Shown: piece after piece, positions 1 through 11,212 of the stretch | How the letters are laid out: every line of letters starts with the position of its first letter | Numbering within the stretch: position 1 is the first letter of the stretch | Program-made: the position numbers and the translations under genes | Assembly: GCF_000482545.1 (NCBI RefSeq) | Contig: NZ_KI519455.1 | Location: 868,001-932,000, forward strand | Reading direction: 5' to 3' | Source of the DNA: Arthrobacter sp. 35W | GTDB lineage: Bacteria; Actinomycetota; Actinomycetes; Actinomycetales; Micrococcaceae | DNA: 64,000 nucleotides | The notes under the pieces: model-generated | Database searches by the model: none | Seen by the model: the letters and a program-made list of their open reading frames with translations, nothing else | What the model was told of the DNA's origin: nothing

Positions 1-2
1 TG

Positions 3-1469
3 GCCGCGCTGAGGCTCCCCACCCTGCCACCGGCCGCCCCCGGCACCCGCGGCGAAGCACGTGACGCCCTTGGGGCGGTGCGGGCGGACTACGGCGCCTG
101 CGTTGACGCCCTCGCCGAGGTCGCAGCCCTGGAAGCCCGGGTAGCGGCCTGCAAGGCCGCCCTGATTGACAGGCTCGCCGCCGCCGGCACCGCCGAAGCA
201 GCGGCGTTGGGCTTCGACACCCGGCAGCAGGGCATCGGCGACGCCTCCACCACCGCGGAACTGGCCACCGTGTTGTGCATCCCGGAACGGAGCGCCGCGA
301 ACCTGCGGGCCCAGTGCGTGGCGCTCGTACGCGAGCACCCCCACACCCTTCAGGCCCTGGGGGCGGGCAGGTTCTCCTGGCAGCACGCCCTCGCCATCCT
401 GGACCAGGCCCTCTCCATCCAGAACGTGCCCGACATGCCCCGGGACGTGGTCGACGCCTTCGAACGCGACCTGGTCGAGGCCGCCTGCGGGGTGACGGTG
501 ACCCGGTTCACCGCCGCGGCCAACCGCCGCCGTGAACGCCTGCACCCCGAGAGCATCCAGACCCGGGCCACGGCCGCCCGGGCGGGCAGGTGCCTGGACC
601 TGCAGCCGGGCCGGGACGGCATGTCCTACCTGGGCCTGTACCTGCCCGCCGAAACGGCCCAGGCCGTGTGGAACCACGCCACCGCCGCCGCCCGCGCCCT
701 GCAGGGCCCCGCCGAGCCGCGCACCCTTACCCAGCTGCGCCTGGACGTCGCCGCGGCCCTGCTGCTGGGCCAGGAGACGGCCGACGCCAAGGCCGGGCAC
801 CCGGCACCCCGGGCCCAGATCCTTCTCACCGTGCCCATCCTGTCCCTGCTGGGCGTCTCCGACGGGCCGGCCGAGCTGGAGGGGTGCGGGCCCGTCCCGG
901 CCTCGATCGCCCGCCGGCTGGCCGCGCAGGCCCCCTCGTTCCAACGCCTGCTCACCGACCCGCACACCGGGGAGCCCGTGGCGCTCTCACCGGGCACCTA
1001 CCGGGTGAGCGAGGCCATGCGGGCCTGGCTGCGGGCCAGGGACAGGACCTGCACGTTCCCCGGCTGCAGCACCGTCACCGCCGACACCCAGCTGGACCAC
1101 CTGCTGGCCTGGGAACACGGCGGGAAAACCAGCGAGGACAACCTGGCCAGCGAATGCCCCAAACACCACCTCGTCAAACACCATAAGGACGGGAAGACCC
1201 GCACCGGCCCCACAAAGACAAACCCCACGAAAACAAAACAGCCGGGAGGTGCGCCCGCCGGGCCCGGGATTAGGGGCTGGACACCGCAGATGACCGAGAC
1301 CGGGCGCCCCGGCTGGACCTCACCCGCGGGCCGCTACCACCCGCCCGAACCGCTGGATTCCACCCCGCCCGACTACCCGGACTGGCTTCAGGACAACATC
1401 AACGGGCGGACGGGCACCGCGGACTACAGCATCCTGGAGCACGCCGTCACCGTGCGCCTCGCCGGATGA
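3..1469 (+). CDS. DUF222 / HNH endonuclease domain protein, 5'-partial
   Basis: The reading frame is open to the left edge of the window, so the true start probably lies upstream; the first in-frame start visible is GTG at 78, giving 463 residues. The N-terminal two thirds is the Ala/Arg-rich helical DUF222 region. Near residue 330 there is a compact HNH nuclease motif: CTFPGC, then QLDHLLAWEHGG, then NLASECPKHHLVKH. The tail is a Pro/Gly-rich linker without recognisable structure. This family is present in many copies in Arthrobacter and other Actinobacteria; its biological role is unknown, although a DNA endonuclease activity is expected from the HNH fold. The family identification is firm, the function is not. 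Confidence 0.85.
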   Translation, partial: AALRLPTLPPAAPGTRGEARDALGAVRADYGACVDALAEVAALEARVAACKAALIDRLAAAGTAEAAALGFDTRQQGIGDASTTAELATVLCIPERSAANLRAQCVALVREHPHTLQALGAGRFSWQHALAILDQALSIQNVPDMPRDVVDAFERDLVEAACGVTVTRFTAAANRRRERLHPESIQTRATAARAGRCLDLQPGRDGMSYLGLYLPAETAQAVWNHATAAARALQGPAEPRTLTQLRLDVAAALLLGQETADAKAGHPAPRAQILLTVPILSLLGVSDGPAELEGCGPVPASIARRLAAQAPSFQRLLTDPHTGEPVALSPGTYRVSEAMRAWLRARDRTCTFPGCSTVTADTQLDHLLAWEHGGKTSEDNLASECPKHHLVKHHKDGKTRTGPTKTNPTKTKQPGGAPAGPGIRGWTPQMTETGRPGWTSPAGRYHPPEPLDSTPPDYPDWLQDNINGRTGTADYSILEHAVTVRLAG

Positions 1470-1540
1470 CGTGCGGCGGGACAGGCAGCCCGATGGGACA
1501 GGCCGCGGCCGAAACAGACTTGCCGGCACGGTGGCACCAA

Positions 1541-1706
1541 GCCGGCACCGAAGTCGGACGACTCCACGAAGGACCAACGCCGAAGCGTCGGGACCAAAGT
1601 GCGTCGACTCATCGAGGAACCTTCCACGACGGACCAACAGGGGAACGCCGGCACCGAAGCGGGTCGGCTCCGCGAGGAACACTCCGTGAAGGACTAACGG
1701 CGGAAA
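1541..1706. repeat. Degenerate 60-bp tandem repeats downstream of the HNH gene
   Basis: The 355-base gap 1470-1824 contains no convincing gene. Its middle is built of imperfect tandem units: 1541-1586 (shortened by about 14 bases), 1587-1646 and 1647-1706 (60 bases each), with a fragment of a further unit from 1707. Each unit has the order g(c/t)cgg(c/g)accgaag, gtcg(a/g)ctc, gaggaac, ccgtgaaggac(c/t)aac. Short ORFs run through it on both strands because the period is a multiple of three, but none has a ribosome binding site. A small hairpin (CCTGT/ACAGG) lies around 1747-1763. I see nothing else in the gap. Confidence 0.7.
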
Positions 1707-1824
1707 CTCGGGGCCAGCGTCGACAAAACTCGAAAGCGGCCCGCCGCCTGTGAATTGGACAGGCAGCGGAGCGCTTTTCGCGTGCCGTCGGTGCTGCCGC
1801 CGTCGCCAGCGCAGGACCGCGGCG

Positions 1825-2871
1825 CTAGTTCGACCGGCGCTGCGCCGGCCGGCGCCAGCGCAGGGCTGCCACGCCCCAGACCGCTAGGAACACGGCCACG
1901 AGGGCCAGGCCGGCGTGGCCCAGGTCCAGCTCGGCCAGCCAGGTAGTGACGGGGTCGTTAAGGTCCAGCACGGTGTGCAGGACGCCGCCAATGGTGATGA
2001 GCGAGATGAAAAGGGCCGAGGTCGCGGACATGCCGGTGATGACCATGTTGAAGCCGATCCGGCGGACCGGGTCCACCACGGCCGAGCGGTACATCTTCAT
2101 CATCGCCATGCCGTTGGCGGTGTCGCAGAGGGTCATTGCAGCGGTGAAGCCCAGCGGCAGTGCCATCAGCGCGATGGGCGAGATGCCGGCGAGCGCTGCG
2201 GAGGCCGTCAGCAGCAGGAAGGCGATGGTGGAGGCGGTGTCGAAGCCCAGGCCAAAGAGGAAGCCGAGCACGTAGATGTCACGGGGGCGCTTGACCTTGG
2301 AGAGCGGCTTGTTCAGCAGCCGGGCGACGGCGCCCGTGGGGGCGAGCTCGTCCTCGGTGACGGTGCCGCCGCTGCGCACGCGCCGGTAGAGGACGTTGGC
2401 GCGGCCGAAGGCAGTGCCGTTGAACAGGCCGATGGCCAGCAGGAACAGGGCGGAGACTGACGCGCCGAAAACGGCCAGCACCGTGTTGGCGGCCGAGCCG
2501 TCCTCGAGCACATTGGCCATGACGCCCGCGCCCGCCACCACGAGGATGCCGGCTAGGACCACCACGGAGCTGTGCCCCATGCTGAAGGCGAAGCCCACGC
2601 TGACCGGTGCGCGGCCCTGGGCGGCGAACTTGCGGCTGGCGTTGTCGATCGCGGCGATGTGGTCCCAGTCGTAGCTGTGCTTCACCCCGGCCAGGTAGGC
2701 GGTGACGAGCAGGCCCAGCGCCAGGGGGTGCGCGTCGGACAGCAGTGAATAGGCGAGCAACCCCAGCACGGCAAGGTGCAGCAGGACGACGGCGCCAAAG
2801 GTGGCGCCGATGCGGCGGGCCGCCGGGAGCTTTTCGCGGTCCAGATAGTGGGTGCGTGCCAGTAGTGCCAT
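1825..2871 (-). CDS. NiCoT-family nickel/cobalt permease (HoxN/NixA type)
   Basis: Integral membrane permease that would import Ni2+ for the urease encoded upstream in the same operon. The family signature HX4DH is visible in HSYDWDHIAAID, with H65, D70 and H71. About eight hydrophobic segments are visible, and the 348-residue length is normal for the family. The ATG overlaps the stop of ureD by one base (TAATG), so it is the last gene of the urease operon and translationally coupled. Substrate choice between nickel and cobalt cannot be read from the sequence; nickel is inferred from the operon. Confidence 0.92.
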   Translation of the reverse strand: MALLARTHYLDREKLPAARRIGATFGAVVLLHLAVLGLLAYSLLSDAHPLALGLLVTAYLAGVKHSYDWDHIAAIDNASRKFAAQGRAPVSVGFAFSMGHSSVVVLAGILVVAGAGVMANVLEDGSAANTVLAVFGASVSALFLLAIGLFNGTAFGRANVLYRRVRSGGTVTEDELAPTGAVARLLNKPLSKVKRPRDIYVLGFLFGLGFDTASTIAFLLLTASAALAGISPIALMALPLGFTAAMTLCDTANGMAMMKMYRSAVVDPVRRIGFNMVITGMSATSALFISLITIGGVLHTVLDLNDPVTTWLAELDLGHAGLALVAVFLAVWGVAALRWRRPAQRRSN

Positions 2872-3776
2872 TAGTACTTCCTTAGGTTCAGCGGCTGCTG
2901 GCCGTGCCAGCGGGCGCGGAGCAGATCCCCCGCAGCCCCAATGAGCGCATTCAGCGGTTCCGTGGCCGTGGACAGTGCGCGCACCACCAGCCCCGGGCCC
3001 TCCAGCAGCGAAATGCCCAATTGGCCCGCGGGGTCCATCGGGGCCAGCAGGGCGTGCAGCTCCTCCACCAGGGCGGCGTCCACCCGGGCGTCGATCACCA
3101 GCAGCGAGCCCAGGTGCGTGTAGTGCTCCATGAAGGCCATGCCGTCCACCGGGGAGCCGGAGCCGGGGGTGATCTGCAGATTGTCCAGCACCACCAGCCG
3201 GCCGTCGACCCAGATGTCGGTGCGCAGGCGCACGGTGTCGTAGCGGAACAGCCGTCCGTCCGGGGACCAGCCGGGGGTCACCACCTCGGCCATGACCAGC
3301 GAGGCCGTGGAGTCCATCTCCACCACCGTGTGCTGGAGGTAGGAGGCGCCCTCATAGGCGATCAGCTGGTCCGGCATGAACTCCACGGCGCTGCCGGGGG
3401 CCAGCTTCAAGCGCATGTCCTGCCGCGCCCGGCTGCCCGGGGTGCGGTAGATCTTGGTGGCGGACTGGGTGGTCAGCAGCAGCCGGGCCTCGGGCTGGAC
3501 GTCGACGTCGATGCCGTAGCGGTCCCCGCCCAGGTAGGCGCCGCCGGGGTTCACGACGACGTAGCAGACCTGGTCGCCATCGTCGAGGTAGTGCGGACGC
3601 AGGATCCGCAGCGCACCGCGGTGGTACTGCTCCGTGGCGATGGCTCGCCCGGCCCTCAGGCCGATGCTCATCCGCAGCTCGCCCACCAGCGATTCATCGC
3701 GCGAGCCTGGCATCGGGCCTGGCGCCGGCAACATCCGCGGCACCGGTGGAGCCACCGCGGTGCGCTGGCTGGTCAC
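2871..3776 (-). CDS. ureD: Urease accessory protein UreD
   Basis: UreD is the scaffold of the UreDFG complex that delivers nickel to the urease apoenzyme. The protein carries the family blocks around [12 protein letters not shown] and [16 protein letters not shown]. An upstream ATG would extend it by 13 residues into ureG, but the GTG at 3776 forms a GTGA overlap with the ureG stop codon and gives the usual length (301 residues), so I chose it. It lies last of the accessory genes, as is common in actinobacterial urease operons (ureABCEFGD). Confidence 0.93.
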   Translation of the reverse strand: MTSQRTAVAPPVPRMLPAPGPMPGSRDESLVGELRMSIGLRAGRAIATEQYHRGALRILRPHYLDDGDQVCYVVVNPGGAYLGGDRYGIDVDVQPEARLLLTTQSATKIYRTPGSRARQDMRLKLAPGSAVEFMPDQLIAYEGASYLQHTVVEMDSTASLVMAEVVTPGWSPDGRLFRYDTVRLRTDIWVDGRLVVLDNLQITPGSGSPVDGMAFMEHYTHLGSLLVIDARVDAALVEELHALLAPMDPAGQLGISLLEGPGLVVRALSTATEPLNALIGAAGDLLRARWHGQQPLNLRKY

Positions 3777-4387
3777 GGGGCCAGGTCCAGCATCAGCACA
3801 TCGTGCTTGATCCAATCGAGAACGGCGTCCAGGCCCTCGTCCGTCTTGAGGTTGGTCATGCAGAACGGCTTGTCGCCGCGGAATTCCTTGGAGTCGGACG
3901 CCATTACGGACAGGTCCGCACCAACATAGGGGGCGAGGTCCGTCTTGTTGATGATGAACAGATCGCTCTTGATCATGCCCTGGCCGGCCTTGCGCGGGAT
4001 CTTCTCGCCCTGGGCCACGTCGATGATGTAGATGGAGAAGTCCACCAGCTCCGGGCTGAAGGTGGCGGAGAGGTTGTCGCCGCCGCTTTCGATGAAGATG
4101 ATCTGCAGGTCCGGGTGGCGGTCCTTGAGCTCCTGCACGGCGGCGGAGTTCATCGAGGTGTCCTCGCGGATGGCTGTGTGCGGGCAGCCGCCGGTCTCGA
4201 TGCCGATGATGCGGTCCAGCGGCAGGATGCCGTTGGCGGCCAGGATCTTGGCGTCCTCGATGGTGTAGATGTCGTTGGTGATGGCGGCCATCGAAATGGT
4301 CTCGCTCATGTGGCGGGTGATGCGCTCCACCAGCTGCGTCTTGCCGGCGCCTACGGGGCCGCCGACGCCGATTTTGATGGGTTCCAT
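3773..4387 (-). CDS. ureG: Urease accessory GTPase UreG
   Basis: SIMIBI-class GTPase that drives nickel insertion into urease. The P-loop GPVGAGKT is at residues 10-17, the metal-binding CPH ([13 protein letters not shown]) follows, and the NKTD guanine-specificity motif is present. The start at 4387 gives 204 residues, a normal length, and has AAGGAG nine bases upstream; a longer frame reaching 4513 runs into ureF and is discarded. It overlaps ureD at the 3' end. Confidence 0.96.
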   Translation of the reverse strand: MEPIKIGVGGPVGAGKTQLVERITRHMSETISMAAITNDIYTIEDAKILAANGILPLDRIIGIETGGCPHTAIREDTSMNSAAVQELKDRHPDLQIIFIESGGDNLSATFSPELVDFSIYIIDVAQGEKIPRKAGQGMIKSDLFIINKTDLAPYVGADLSVMASDSKEFRGDKPFCMTNLKTDEGLDAVLDWIKHDVLMLDLAP

Positions 4388-4424
4388 GGTGTTCTCCTTG
4401 CTCCGGCCCGCGGGGGCCACTTCG

Positions 4425-5123
4425 TTAGGACATGAAGATGCGGGCGCGTTGGCGCTCATGCCGCATCTGGGCGATTTCCAGCCCGGGGGCCGCCGCACCG
4501 AATTCGCTCTCATCCAGCGCCGCGATGGCAGCCACGGCCTCCCCCACCACCGAATGGGCGCCGCGCAGCACGCGCTGCCCGGCGTTCTGCCCGATCGGGA
4601 TGGCGCGGATGGCGTTCTGCGTCAGCGAGGTGACGGTGGAAAAGAGGTAGGCGGCCACGAGTTCGGGCGCCGGGATGGACAGCGCCCGCCCCACGAGGCC
4701 GACGGCGATGGCCGGGTGCCCGGCGCAGCGGCCGTCGGCCACTCGGACGGCGTACTCGTCCAGCTCGGGGCCGGGGGCCACCTGCCGGGCGATGTCCAGC
4801 ATGCGCAGCCCCATCTTGGTGCCGGCCTCGCGGATCTCCCGCGGCAATGCGGCGGCCGCCAGCATGGCATCGAGCCGGAAGACGTCCTCTACCGGGCCCG
4901 CCTCCAGCGCCAGCCGGATGGCCAGGCCGTCGTTGTGGACCAGCTGGATGGCGACAAACTCCCCCAACCAGCGGGCAAAGTCCGCCTCGTTGGTGATCAG
5001 CCCGCGCTCCAGGTACATCTCCATGCCAAAGGAATGGCTGAAGGCGCCCGTGGGCAGGGCCGAGTCGCTGAGCTGCAGCAGGGCCAGCAGGTACGACGGC
5101 GGGCCCGCGGGAGTCTGTTCCAC
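4425..5123 (-). CDS. ureF: Urease accessory protein UreF
   Basis: All-helical UreF, which acts as the GTPase-regulating partner of UreG in nickel delivery. Diagnostic blocks are [19 protein letters not shown] near the N-terminus and [14 protein letters not shown] towards the C-terminus. The GTG start at 5123 lies four bases after the ureE stop. The 232-residue length is typical. It is followed after 37 bases by ureG. Confidence 0.95.
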   Translation of the reverse strand: MEQTPAGPPSYLLALLQLSDSALPTGAFSHSFGMEMYLERGLITNEADFARWLGEFVAIQLVHNDGLAIRLALEAGPVEDVFRLDAMLAAAALPREIREAGTKMGLRMLDIARQVAPGPELDEYAVRVADGRCAGHPAIAVGLVGRALSIPAPELVAAYLFSTVTSLTQNAIRAIPIGQNAGQRVLRGAHSVVGEAVAAIAALDESEFGAAAPGLEIAQMRHERQRARIFMS

Positions 5124-5127
5124 GGCT

Positions 5128-5613
5128 CTAGTGCGTGTGGCCGGCGTGCCGGAACGGCACCGGCATCACGCGGTCCTGGCGGGTGTAGGGCACACCCACG
5201 TGGATGAGGTGGTCCACCACTGTGTGGTCGTACTGCACCACCATCACCTCGGCGCCGTACTCGCTGACGGCGTCGAAGAACTGGGCTTGCAGGTGCTTGT
5301 TGCCCAGGTTGTGGGCCACCGTGCCCATCTCCAGGATGCTGCGCGGGGCGATGACCAGCACATCGGTGGATTCCACCGACACCACGATGGCACCCTTTTC
5401 ATCGCGGAAGAGAATGTCGCCGTCGCGCAGATCGCCGGCGGTGCCGGCCGTCGCGTTCAACCGCAGACCCAGCTCGCGGCCGTGGTCCGTGGTGACGCGC
5501 TGGATCCGCTTCACCAGGGCGGCGCTGGGCAGCACCACCTTTTCCAGGTGCAAGCCCTCCAGCTCGCCGGAGGGCAGCTCGTGCACATTGCCAAGAACGT
5601 TTTCAACAATCAA
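5128..5613 (-). CDS. ureE: Urease accessory protein UreE (nickel metallochaperone)
   Basis: UreE binds nickel and passes it to the UreDFG-urease complex. The two-domain layout is visible: an N-terminal peptide-binding domain, then the metal-binding domain with the block AHNLGNKHLQAQF. The C-terminal tail is short and only modestly His-rich (FRHAGHTH), unlike the long His tails of some homologues. The start codon is TTG at 5613 with only a weak ribosome binding site; no better start exists, and the 161-residue product matches the family. Confidence 0.94.
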   Translation of the reverse strand: MIVENVLGNVHELPSGELEGLHLEKVVLPSAALVKRIQRVTTDHGRELGLRLNATAGTAGDLRDGDILFRDEKGAIVVSVESTDVLVIAPRSILEMGTVAHNLGNKHLQAQFFDAVSEYGAEVMVVQYDHTVVDHLIHVGVPYTRQDRVMPVPFRHAGHTH

Positions 5614-5662
5614 GAGGTACTGCTTTCACAAGAAATCGGCCGGCCCCTGGCGGGGTCCGGTT

Positions 5663-7371
<1,709 letters not shown>

Positions 7372-7375
<4 letters not shown>

Positions 7376-7719
7376 TTGGTGTCATCCTCCAGGGAAACCA
7401 GGCCGCGGGAAGCGTTCAGGGGGCCGTTGACGGCGTCGCGGAAGCCGTAGACCTCGCGGCTGCCGCCGAGCGTGACAAGGTTGACGGTCTTGGCGTCGCC
7501 GGGCTCAAAGCGCACGGCGGTGCCGGCGGGGATGTCCAGCCGGAAGCCGTAGGCGGCGCCGCGGTCGAACTCCAGCGCGTCGTTGACTTCGGCAAAGTGG
7601 TAGTGCGAGCCCACCTGGATGGGCCTGTCACCGCGGTTGGTGACGGTCAGGGAAAGGGGAATCAGCCCCGCATTGCAGCTGATGTTCTCATCCAGCAACA
7701 GGTATTCACCGGGTTTCAT
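7372..7719 (-). CDS. ureB: Urease subunit beta
   Basis: Structural beta subunit of the (alpha-beta-gamma)3 urease. It begins [18 protein letters not shown] and contains the typical [10 protein letters not shown] and [17 protein letters not shown] blocks. The length is 115 residues. AGGAGG lies just upstream of the ATG, and the gene follows ureA after 16 bases. Beta and gamma are separate genes here, the common bacterial arrangement. Confidence 0.97.
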
Positions 7720-7735
7720 GGTCGTCCTCCTGCAC

Positions 7736-8038
7736 TCAGCGGATCGGGTTGTGGACGGTTACAAGCTTGGTGCCGTCGGGGAAGGTCGCTTCCACCTGGA
7801 CGTCGGCGATCATGTCCGCCACGCCCTCCATGACATCCTCGCGGCGCAGGATGGTGGCTCCGTAGCTCATCAGCTCGGCCACGGTGCGGCCGTCCCGGGC
7901 GCCCTCGGCCAGCTCATAGCTGAGAATGGCGATGGCCTCTGGATGGTTGAGTTTCAGGCCGCGGCCCTGGCGCCGGCGGGCAAGATCGGCTGCGACAACG
8001 ATCATGAGTTTTTCGTTCTCACGGGGCGTCAAATGCAC
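7736..8038 (-). CDS. ureA: Urease subunit gamma
   Basis: First gene of the urease operon, encoding the 100-residue gamma subunit with [22 protein letters not shown] at the N-terminus and [10 protein letters not shown] at the end. The frame is open upstream to 8197, but the GTG at 8038 gives the exact family length and has AAGGAG seven bases upstream, so I chose it. The promoter must lie in 8039-8248, where the 5' leader holds a small hairpin (CCGGCC/GGCCGG, 8092-8110). I cannot assign a nitrogen-control operator there. Confidence 0.95.
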   Translation of the reverse strand: MHLTPRENEKLMIVVAADLARRRQGRGLKLNHPEAIAILSYELAEGARDGRTVAELMSYGATILRREDVMEGVADMIADVQVEATFPDGTKLVTVHNPIR

Positions 8039-8208
8039 TAGGAACTCCTTAGTCCACAATGAATAAATGAGCGTCCACCCGTTATCTGCGACCGGCCAAG
8101 AGAAGGCCGGGAGGTCCGTGGATACGGCTAGGTTATCAGAGATACTACGCCCGGAAACGCCGAATGCCAGCGGACCGAGGGGAACAACCCCCGGCACGCT
8201 GGCACCCG

Positions 8209-8232
8209 GTTGCCGATGGTGGTATCGGCAAC
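8209..8232. terminator. Hairpin downstream of the DUF2891 gene
   Basis: Perfect nine-base arms GTTGCCGAT and ATCGGCAAC with a six-base loop. A run of seven T follows on the plus strand (8241-8247), directly after the DUF2891 stop codon. The U-tract would serve plus-strand transcription, whereas both neighbouring genes are on the minus strand, so its working direction is uncertain. Confidence 0.5.
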
Positions 8233-8248
8233 GTGTTGTGTTTTTTTG

Positions 8249-9280
8249 CTACCTCGCGGACGCCAAGGCATCCCAGGCGAAGCTCGCCAGCCAGTGGCTG
8301 GACATGAACTCCTCCGTGATCACTGACTTCATGCCGGCGGACAGCAGCGGCTCCAGCGCGGCGTCCAGCACGGCGACAGTGCCGGCCGCGCCACCGGCGG
8401 AGGCGGCCAGCGCCTTGCGGATGCGGATGATCTGGCCCGCACGGGTCAGGTTCAGCCCGTTCAGGTGCGCCAGGTAGCCATCGGACTCATCTGTCACGGT
8501 GGCCTTGGCCACGATGCGCGACTGTGGGGACAGCTCCGGCAGGAAGGCGGCAAACCAGGCGGCGAAGGCATCGGCGTCGAGCACGCGGGCCATCAGGTCC
8601 GCCTCGCTCAGACCAGCGGACAGGAAGTCCTGGCCGCTCATTTCCCACTCGCCCGGCCAGCCGGCGTCGTTCGCGAACCAGCCAAGGGCGGCCTTTTCAC
8701 AGACGGCGGCAGCCTCGTCCCGGCCCAGCATGCGGAAGGAATCCAGCATCATGCCCAGCCCGAAGGCGGCGTTGGTGTGCAGACCGTGGCGCACCGGGAA
8801 CTCCGCCTTGGCGGTCCAGCCGGCCACCAGGGAGGCGACGATGTCCACCAGCGGCTCAAGGGCAGCGCCCCAGCGGCTGATCTGCTCGTCCGCCGAGGTG
8901 CCTGCAGCGGCGGCCAGGCGCACCAGCCAGGCCCAGCCGTACGGGCGCTCCCAGGAAGGGTTCGCCAGCAGGTAGGCGCCCTCGACGGCCAGGTTCTCGG
9001 CCGTCAGGTTCGCCTCCAGGGCGGCGCGCAGGGCGGCGTCGCGGTCGGCGTCGAGCCCGTGCTCCAACAGGCTCACACCCAGCCACGTCATGTGCACGCA
9101 GGAGTGCCAGTCAAAGGATGTGTAGAACGCCGGGTGCAGTTCCTGCGGGCTCGGCCGGTCATCCAGGGACGTCTCCACGTGGTGGGAGGCGTACGGGTAG
9201 GGCCGGGACAAGTTGTCCAGGACGATGTCCGCGTAGACACCAGCAAGCTGGTCCATCTGGGCGGCGGCGTTCTCGGTCAT
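8249..9280 (-). CDS. DUF2891 domain-containing protein
   Basis: A 343-residue soluble protein with the DUF2891 hallmark FDWHSCVHMTW near residue 55, followed by helical repeats resembling an alpha/alpha barrel. The biochemical role is unknown. It lies third in an operon with DUF969 and DUF979 membrane proteins, 27 bases downstream of DUF979, with AAAGGAG before its ATG. In other bacteria DUF969/DUF979 genes often neighbour pyrrolidone-carboxylate peptidase (Pcp); here DUF2891 takes that place and no Pcp is visible. A peptide or 5-oxoproline link is an inference, supported by the shared operator described in the findings. Confidence 0.88.
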   Translation of the reverse strand: MTENAAAQMDQLAGVYADIVLDNLSRPYPYASHHVETSLDDRPSPQELHPAFYTSFDWHSCVHMTWLGVSLLEHGLDADRDAALRAALEANLTAENLAVEGAYLLANPSWERPYGWAWLVRLAAAAGTSADEQISRWGAALEPLVDIVASLVAGWTAKAEFPVRHGLHTNAAFGLGMMLDSFRMLGRDEAAAVCEKAALGWFANDAGWPGEWEMSGQDFLSAGLSEADLMARVLDADAFAAWFAAFLPELSPQSRIVAKATVTDESDGYLAHLNGLNLTRAGQIIRIRKALAASAGGAAGTVAVLDAALEPLLSAGMKSVITEEFMSSHWLASFAWDALASAR

Positions 9281-9307
9281 GAATGCTCCTTTGAACTGGT
9301 TTGTACG

Positions 9308-10279
9308 TTAGTTGAAGGCGAGGAAGTACATCAGGACGATGTTGGCGCCCAGCAGCGGAACGGCCGTGGCCCACTGCGCCTTGATGACACCGAACTTGTT
9401 CTTCATCTCCAGCAGGGCCGCCGGCACCAGGTTGAAGTTGGCGGCCATGGGCGTGCACAGCGTGCCGCAGAAGCCGGCGAGCATGCCGATGGCGAAGATG
9501 ATGGCCGGGGTGCCGTCAAAGGTCTGCACCAGAACCGGCCAGCCAACGGCGGCGGTCATGATCGGGAAGGCGGCGAACGCGTTGCCCATCAGCACGGTGA
9601 ACAGGAACATGCCCACGGAGTAGACGATGACGGCGGCGATCAGCGAGCCCTCGGGCAGGACGCCCTTGGCGAGCGTGCCGACGGCGGTGCCGACACCGGC
9701 CTTGGTGAAGAGGATGCCCAGGGTGGAGAGCATCTGCGGCAGCAGTGCCGCCCAACCGATGGACTCCAGGATGCGGCGGCCCTCGAACACGGGGGCGAGC
9801 TTCTGCTTGGGCTTGAGGATCACGACGGCGACGACGGCTGCCGCAACGGCGCCGATGGCCAGGGCCACGAGGGTGGTGTTGGTGGGATCGATGATCGGCT
9901 GGCCGCCGACCTTCAGCACCGGGGCCAGCAGCACGATGAGCACCGTGACCACGGGCAGGACGAGTGCCGGGATGAAGAGCTTGTTGCCGAACTTGGCGGC
10001 AAGCTCGGTGCGCCGCTCAATGCTGGTGGTCTTGGTCTTGCCGTCACCGAGCACTCCGGTGCTGGCCAGGGCGACGAGGACGAGGACCGCCACACCCAGG
10101 ATCCAGGCCGGTGCCGTCTTGGCCTGGACCCAGGTTCCGTAGAAGAAGCACAGGCCCAGGATGCCCCAGAAGGCGGCGCTGCCCCAGCGCTTGGGGTGGG
10201 TGGTTTCGCGGGCGATCAGCAGCGACCACGCGACGAAGAGAATGCCAATCAGCCAGAAGACTGCCTCAACCTTGATCAT
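9308..10279 (-). CDS. DUF979 family membrane protein (ion-transporter-like)
   Basis: A 323-residue integral membrane protein with roughly nine hydrophobic helices and the family block GTLCTPMAANFNLVPAALLEM near the C-terminus. DUF979 and DUF969 always occur as a pair and resemble the two halves of an ion-transporter superfamily permease. The ATG overlaps the DUF969 stop (ATGA). Substrate unproven; 5-oxoproline or a peptide derivative is suggested by context. Confidence 0.88.
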   Translation of the reverse strand: MIKVEAVFWLIGILFVAWSLLIARETTHPKRWGSAAFWGILGLCFFYGTWVQAKTAPAWILGVAVLVLVALASTGVLGDGKTKTTSIERRTELAAKFGNKLFIPALVLPVVTVLIVLLAPVLKVGGQPIIDPTNTTLVALAIGAVAAAVVAVVILKPKQKLAPVFEGRRILESIGWAALLPQMLSTLGILFTKAGVGTAVGTLAKGVLPEGSLIAAVIVYSVGMFLFTVLMGNAFAAFPIMTAAVGWPVLVQTFDGTPAIIFAIGMLAGFCGTLCTPMAANFNLVPAALLEMKNKFGVIKAQWATAVPLLGANIVLMYFLAFN

Positions 10280-10998
10280 GCGTTGCCTCCGGCGGTGACA
10301 GTCTCATTGTTCTTCTCTTCTGCTTCGATCGCGCGGACTTCCTTGTCCAGCTGGCGGTCGAGGCGCAGCAGGCGGAAGCCGTGGATCAGGAAGGCGATGA
10401 TGGCGGTGGGGATGGCCCAGACGGCCAGCTCCAACGGCTCAAGGTGCAGTCCGTAGGTGGTGTCCACGAAGGTGGTGATCAGCAGGATGGAGCCGACGGC
10501 GACGAAGACATCTTCACCGAAGAACACGCCCACATTGTCGGCGGCGGCGGAGTGGGCCTTGATCTTCTCCTTGACCTTGTCCGGGACCTTGCCATAGCGG
10601 CGCAGCGCGGCACCCTCGGCCATCGGGAACACCAGCGGACGGACGGCCTGGGCGTGCCCGCCAATGCCGGTCAGGCCCACGGCTGCCGTGGCCTGGCGGA
10701 TCAGCAGGTAGCCGAGCAGGACGCGGCCGGCAGTGAGCTTGGCCAGCTTGGAGATCAGCGTCTTGGCCTGCTCCTGCAGACCAAAGCGCTCGATGATGCC
10801 GATCACCGGCAGGACCACCACAAAGATGGTGACCGAGCGGCTGCTGGCGAAGCCGGTGCCAAAGGCCTCAAGGATTTCCATGGGCGACAGGCCACCCAGA
10901 AGGGCCGTGACGATGCCGGAAACTGTGACAACGATCAGTGGGTTCAGGCGGATGGCAAAGCCAACAATCACCAGCAATACCCCGATGAGTACGAGCAT
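10276..10998 (-). CDS. DUF969 family membrane protein
   Basis: A 240-residue polytopic membrane protein and the partner of DUF979. It contains GLTGIGGHAQAVRPLVFPMAEG and a conserved NVGVFFGEDVFVA segment. First gene of the DUF969-DUF979-DUF2891 operon, with a GGAAGA-like ribosome binding site. Its promoter region holds the dyad TTGTTGAACAA at 11135-11145, 136 bases upstream of the start, the same element as at the pxp promoter. Confidence 0.88.
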   Translation of the reverse strand: MLVLIGVLLVIVGFAIRLNPLIVVTVSGIVTALLGGLSPMEILEAFGTGFASSRSVTIFVVVLPVIGIIERFGLQEQAKTLISKLAKLTAGRVLLGYLLIRQATAAVGLTGIGGHAQAVRPLVFPMAEGAALRRYGKVPDKVKEKIKAHSAAADNVGVFFGEDVFVAVGSILLITTFVDTTYGLHLEPLELAVWAIPTAIIAFLIHGFRLLRLDRQLDKEVRAIEAEEKNNETVTAGGNA

Positions 10999-11134
10999 GA
11001 TCTTCCATTCCCGCGTGGACCTGGAGCGGTCCGCGGTCGAGTGTAGTTATTGAGGCACGGCGGCCAACGGCCTGGTGTGGATCGAGTGTCCCCCGGATAG
11101 TGGTGCCTATCACTGTGAACCACAGCATATGCTT

Positions 11135-11145
11135 TTGTTGAACAA
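11135..11145. promoter_or_regulatory. GntR/FadR-type operator (copy 1)
   Basis: TTGTTGAACAA is a perfect dyad around one central base and fits the FadR-subfamily pattern TnGTnnnACnA. It stands between the GntR gene and the DUF969 operon. The 14-base TTGTTGAACAATCT recurs, with only the central base changed, at 21369-21382 upstream of pxpA. The natural candidate binder is the GntR regulator at 11213-11890. Binding itself is inferred. Confidence 0.6.
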
Positions 11146-11212
11146 TCTGGCAAGATTCGGCCAACAACAAATTTCGGCCACTGGGGCCGTCGCAGGGGTT
11201 GTTTAGACCGGT

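Noticed and set aside
8039-8248. Nitrogen-control (GlnR/AmtR) operator before the urease operon
   Set aside because: I looked for GTnAC-N6-GAAAC-like and AmtR-like dyads and saw none convincing; only the hairpins at 8092-8110 and 8209-8232 are clear.
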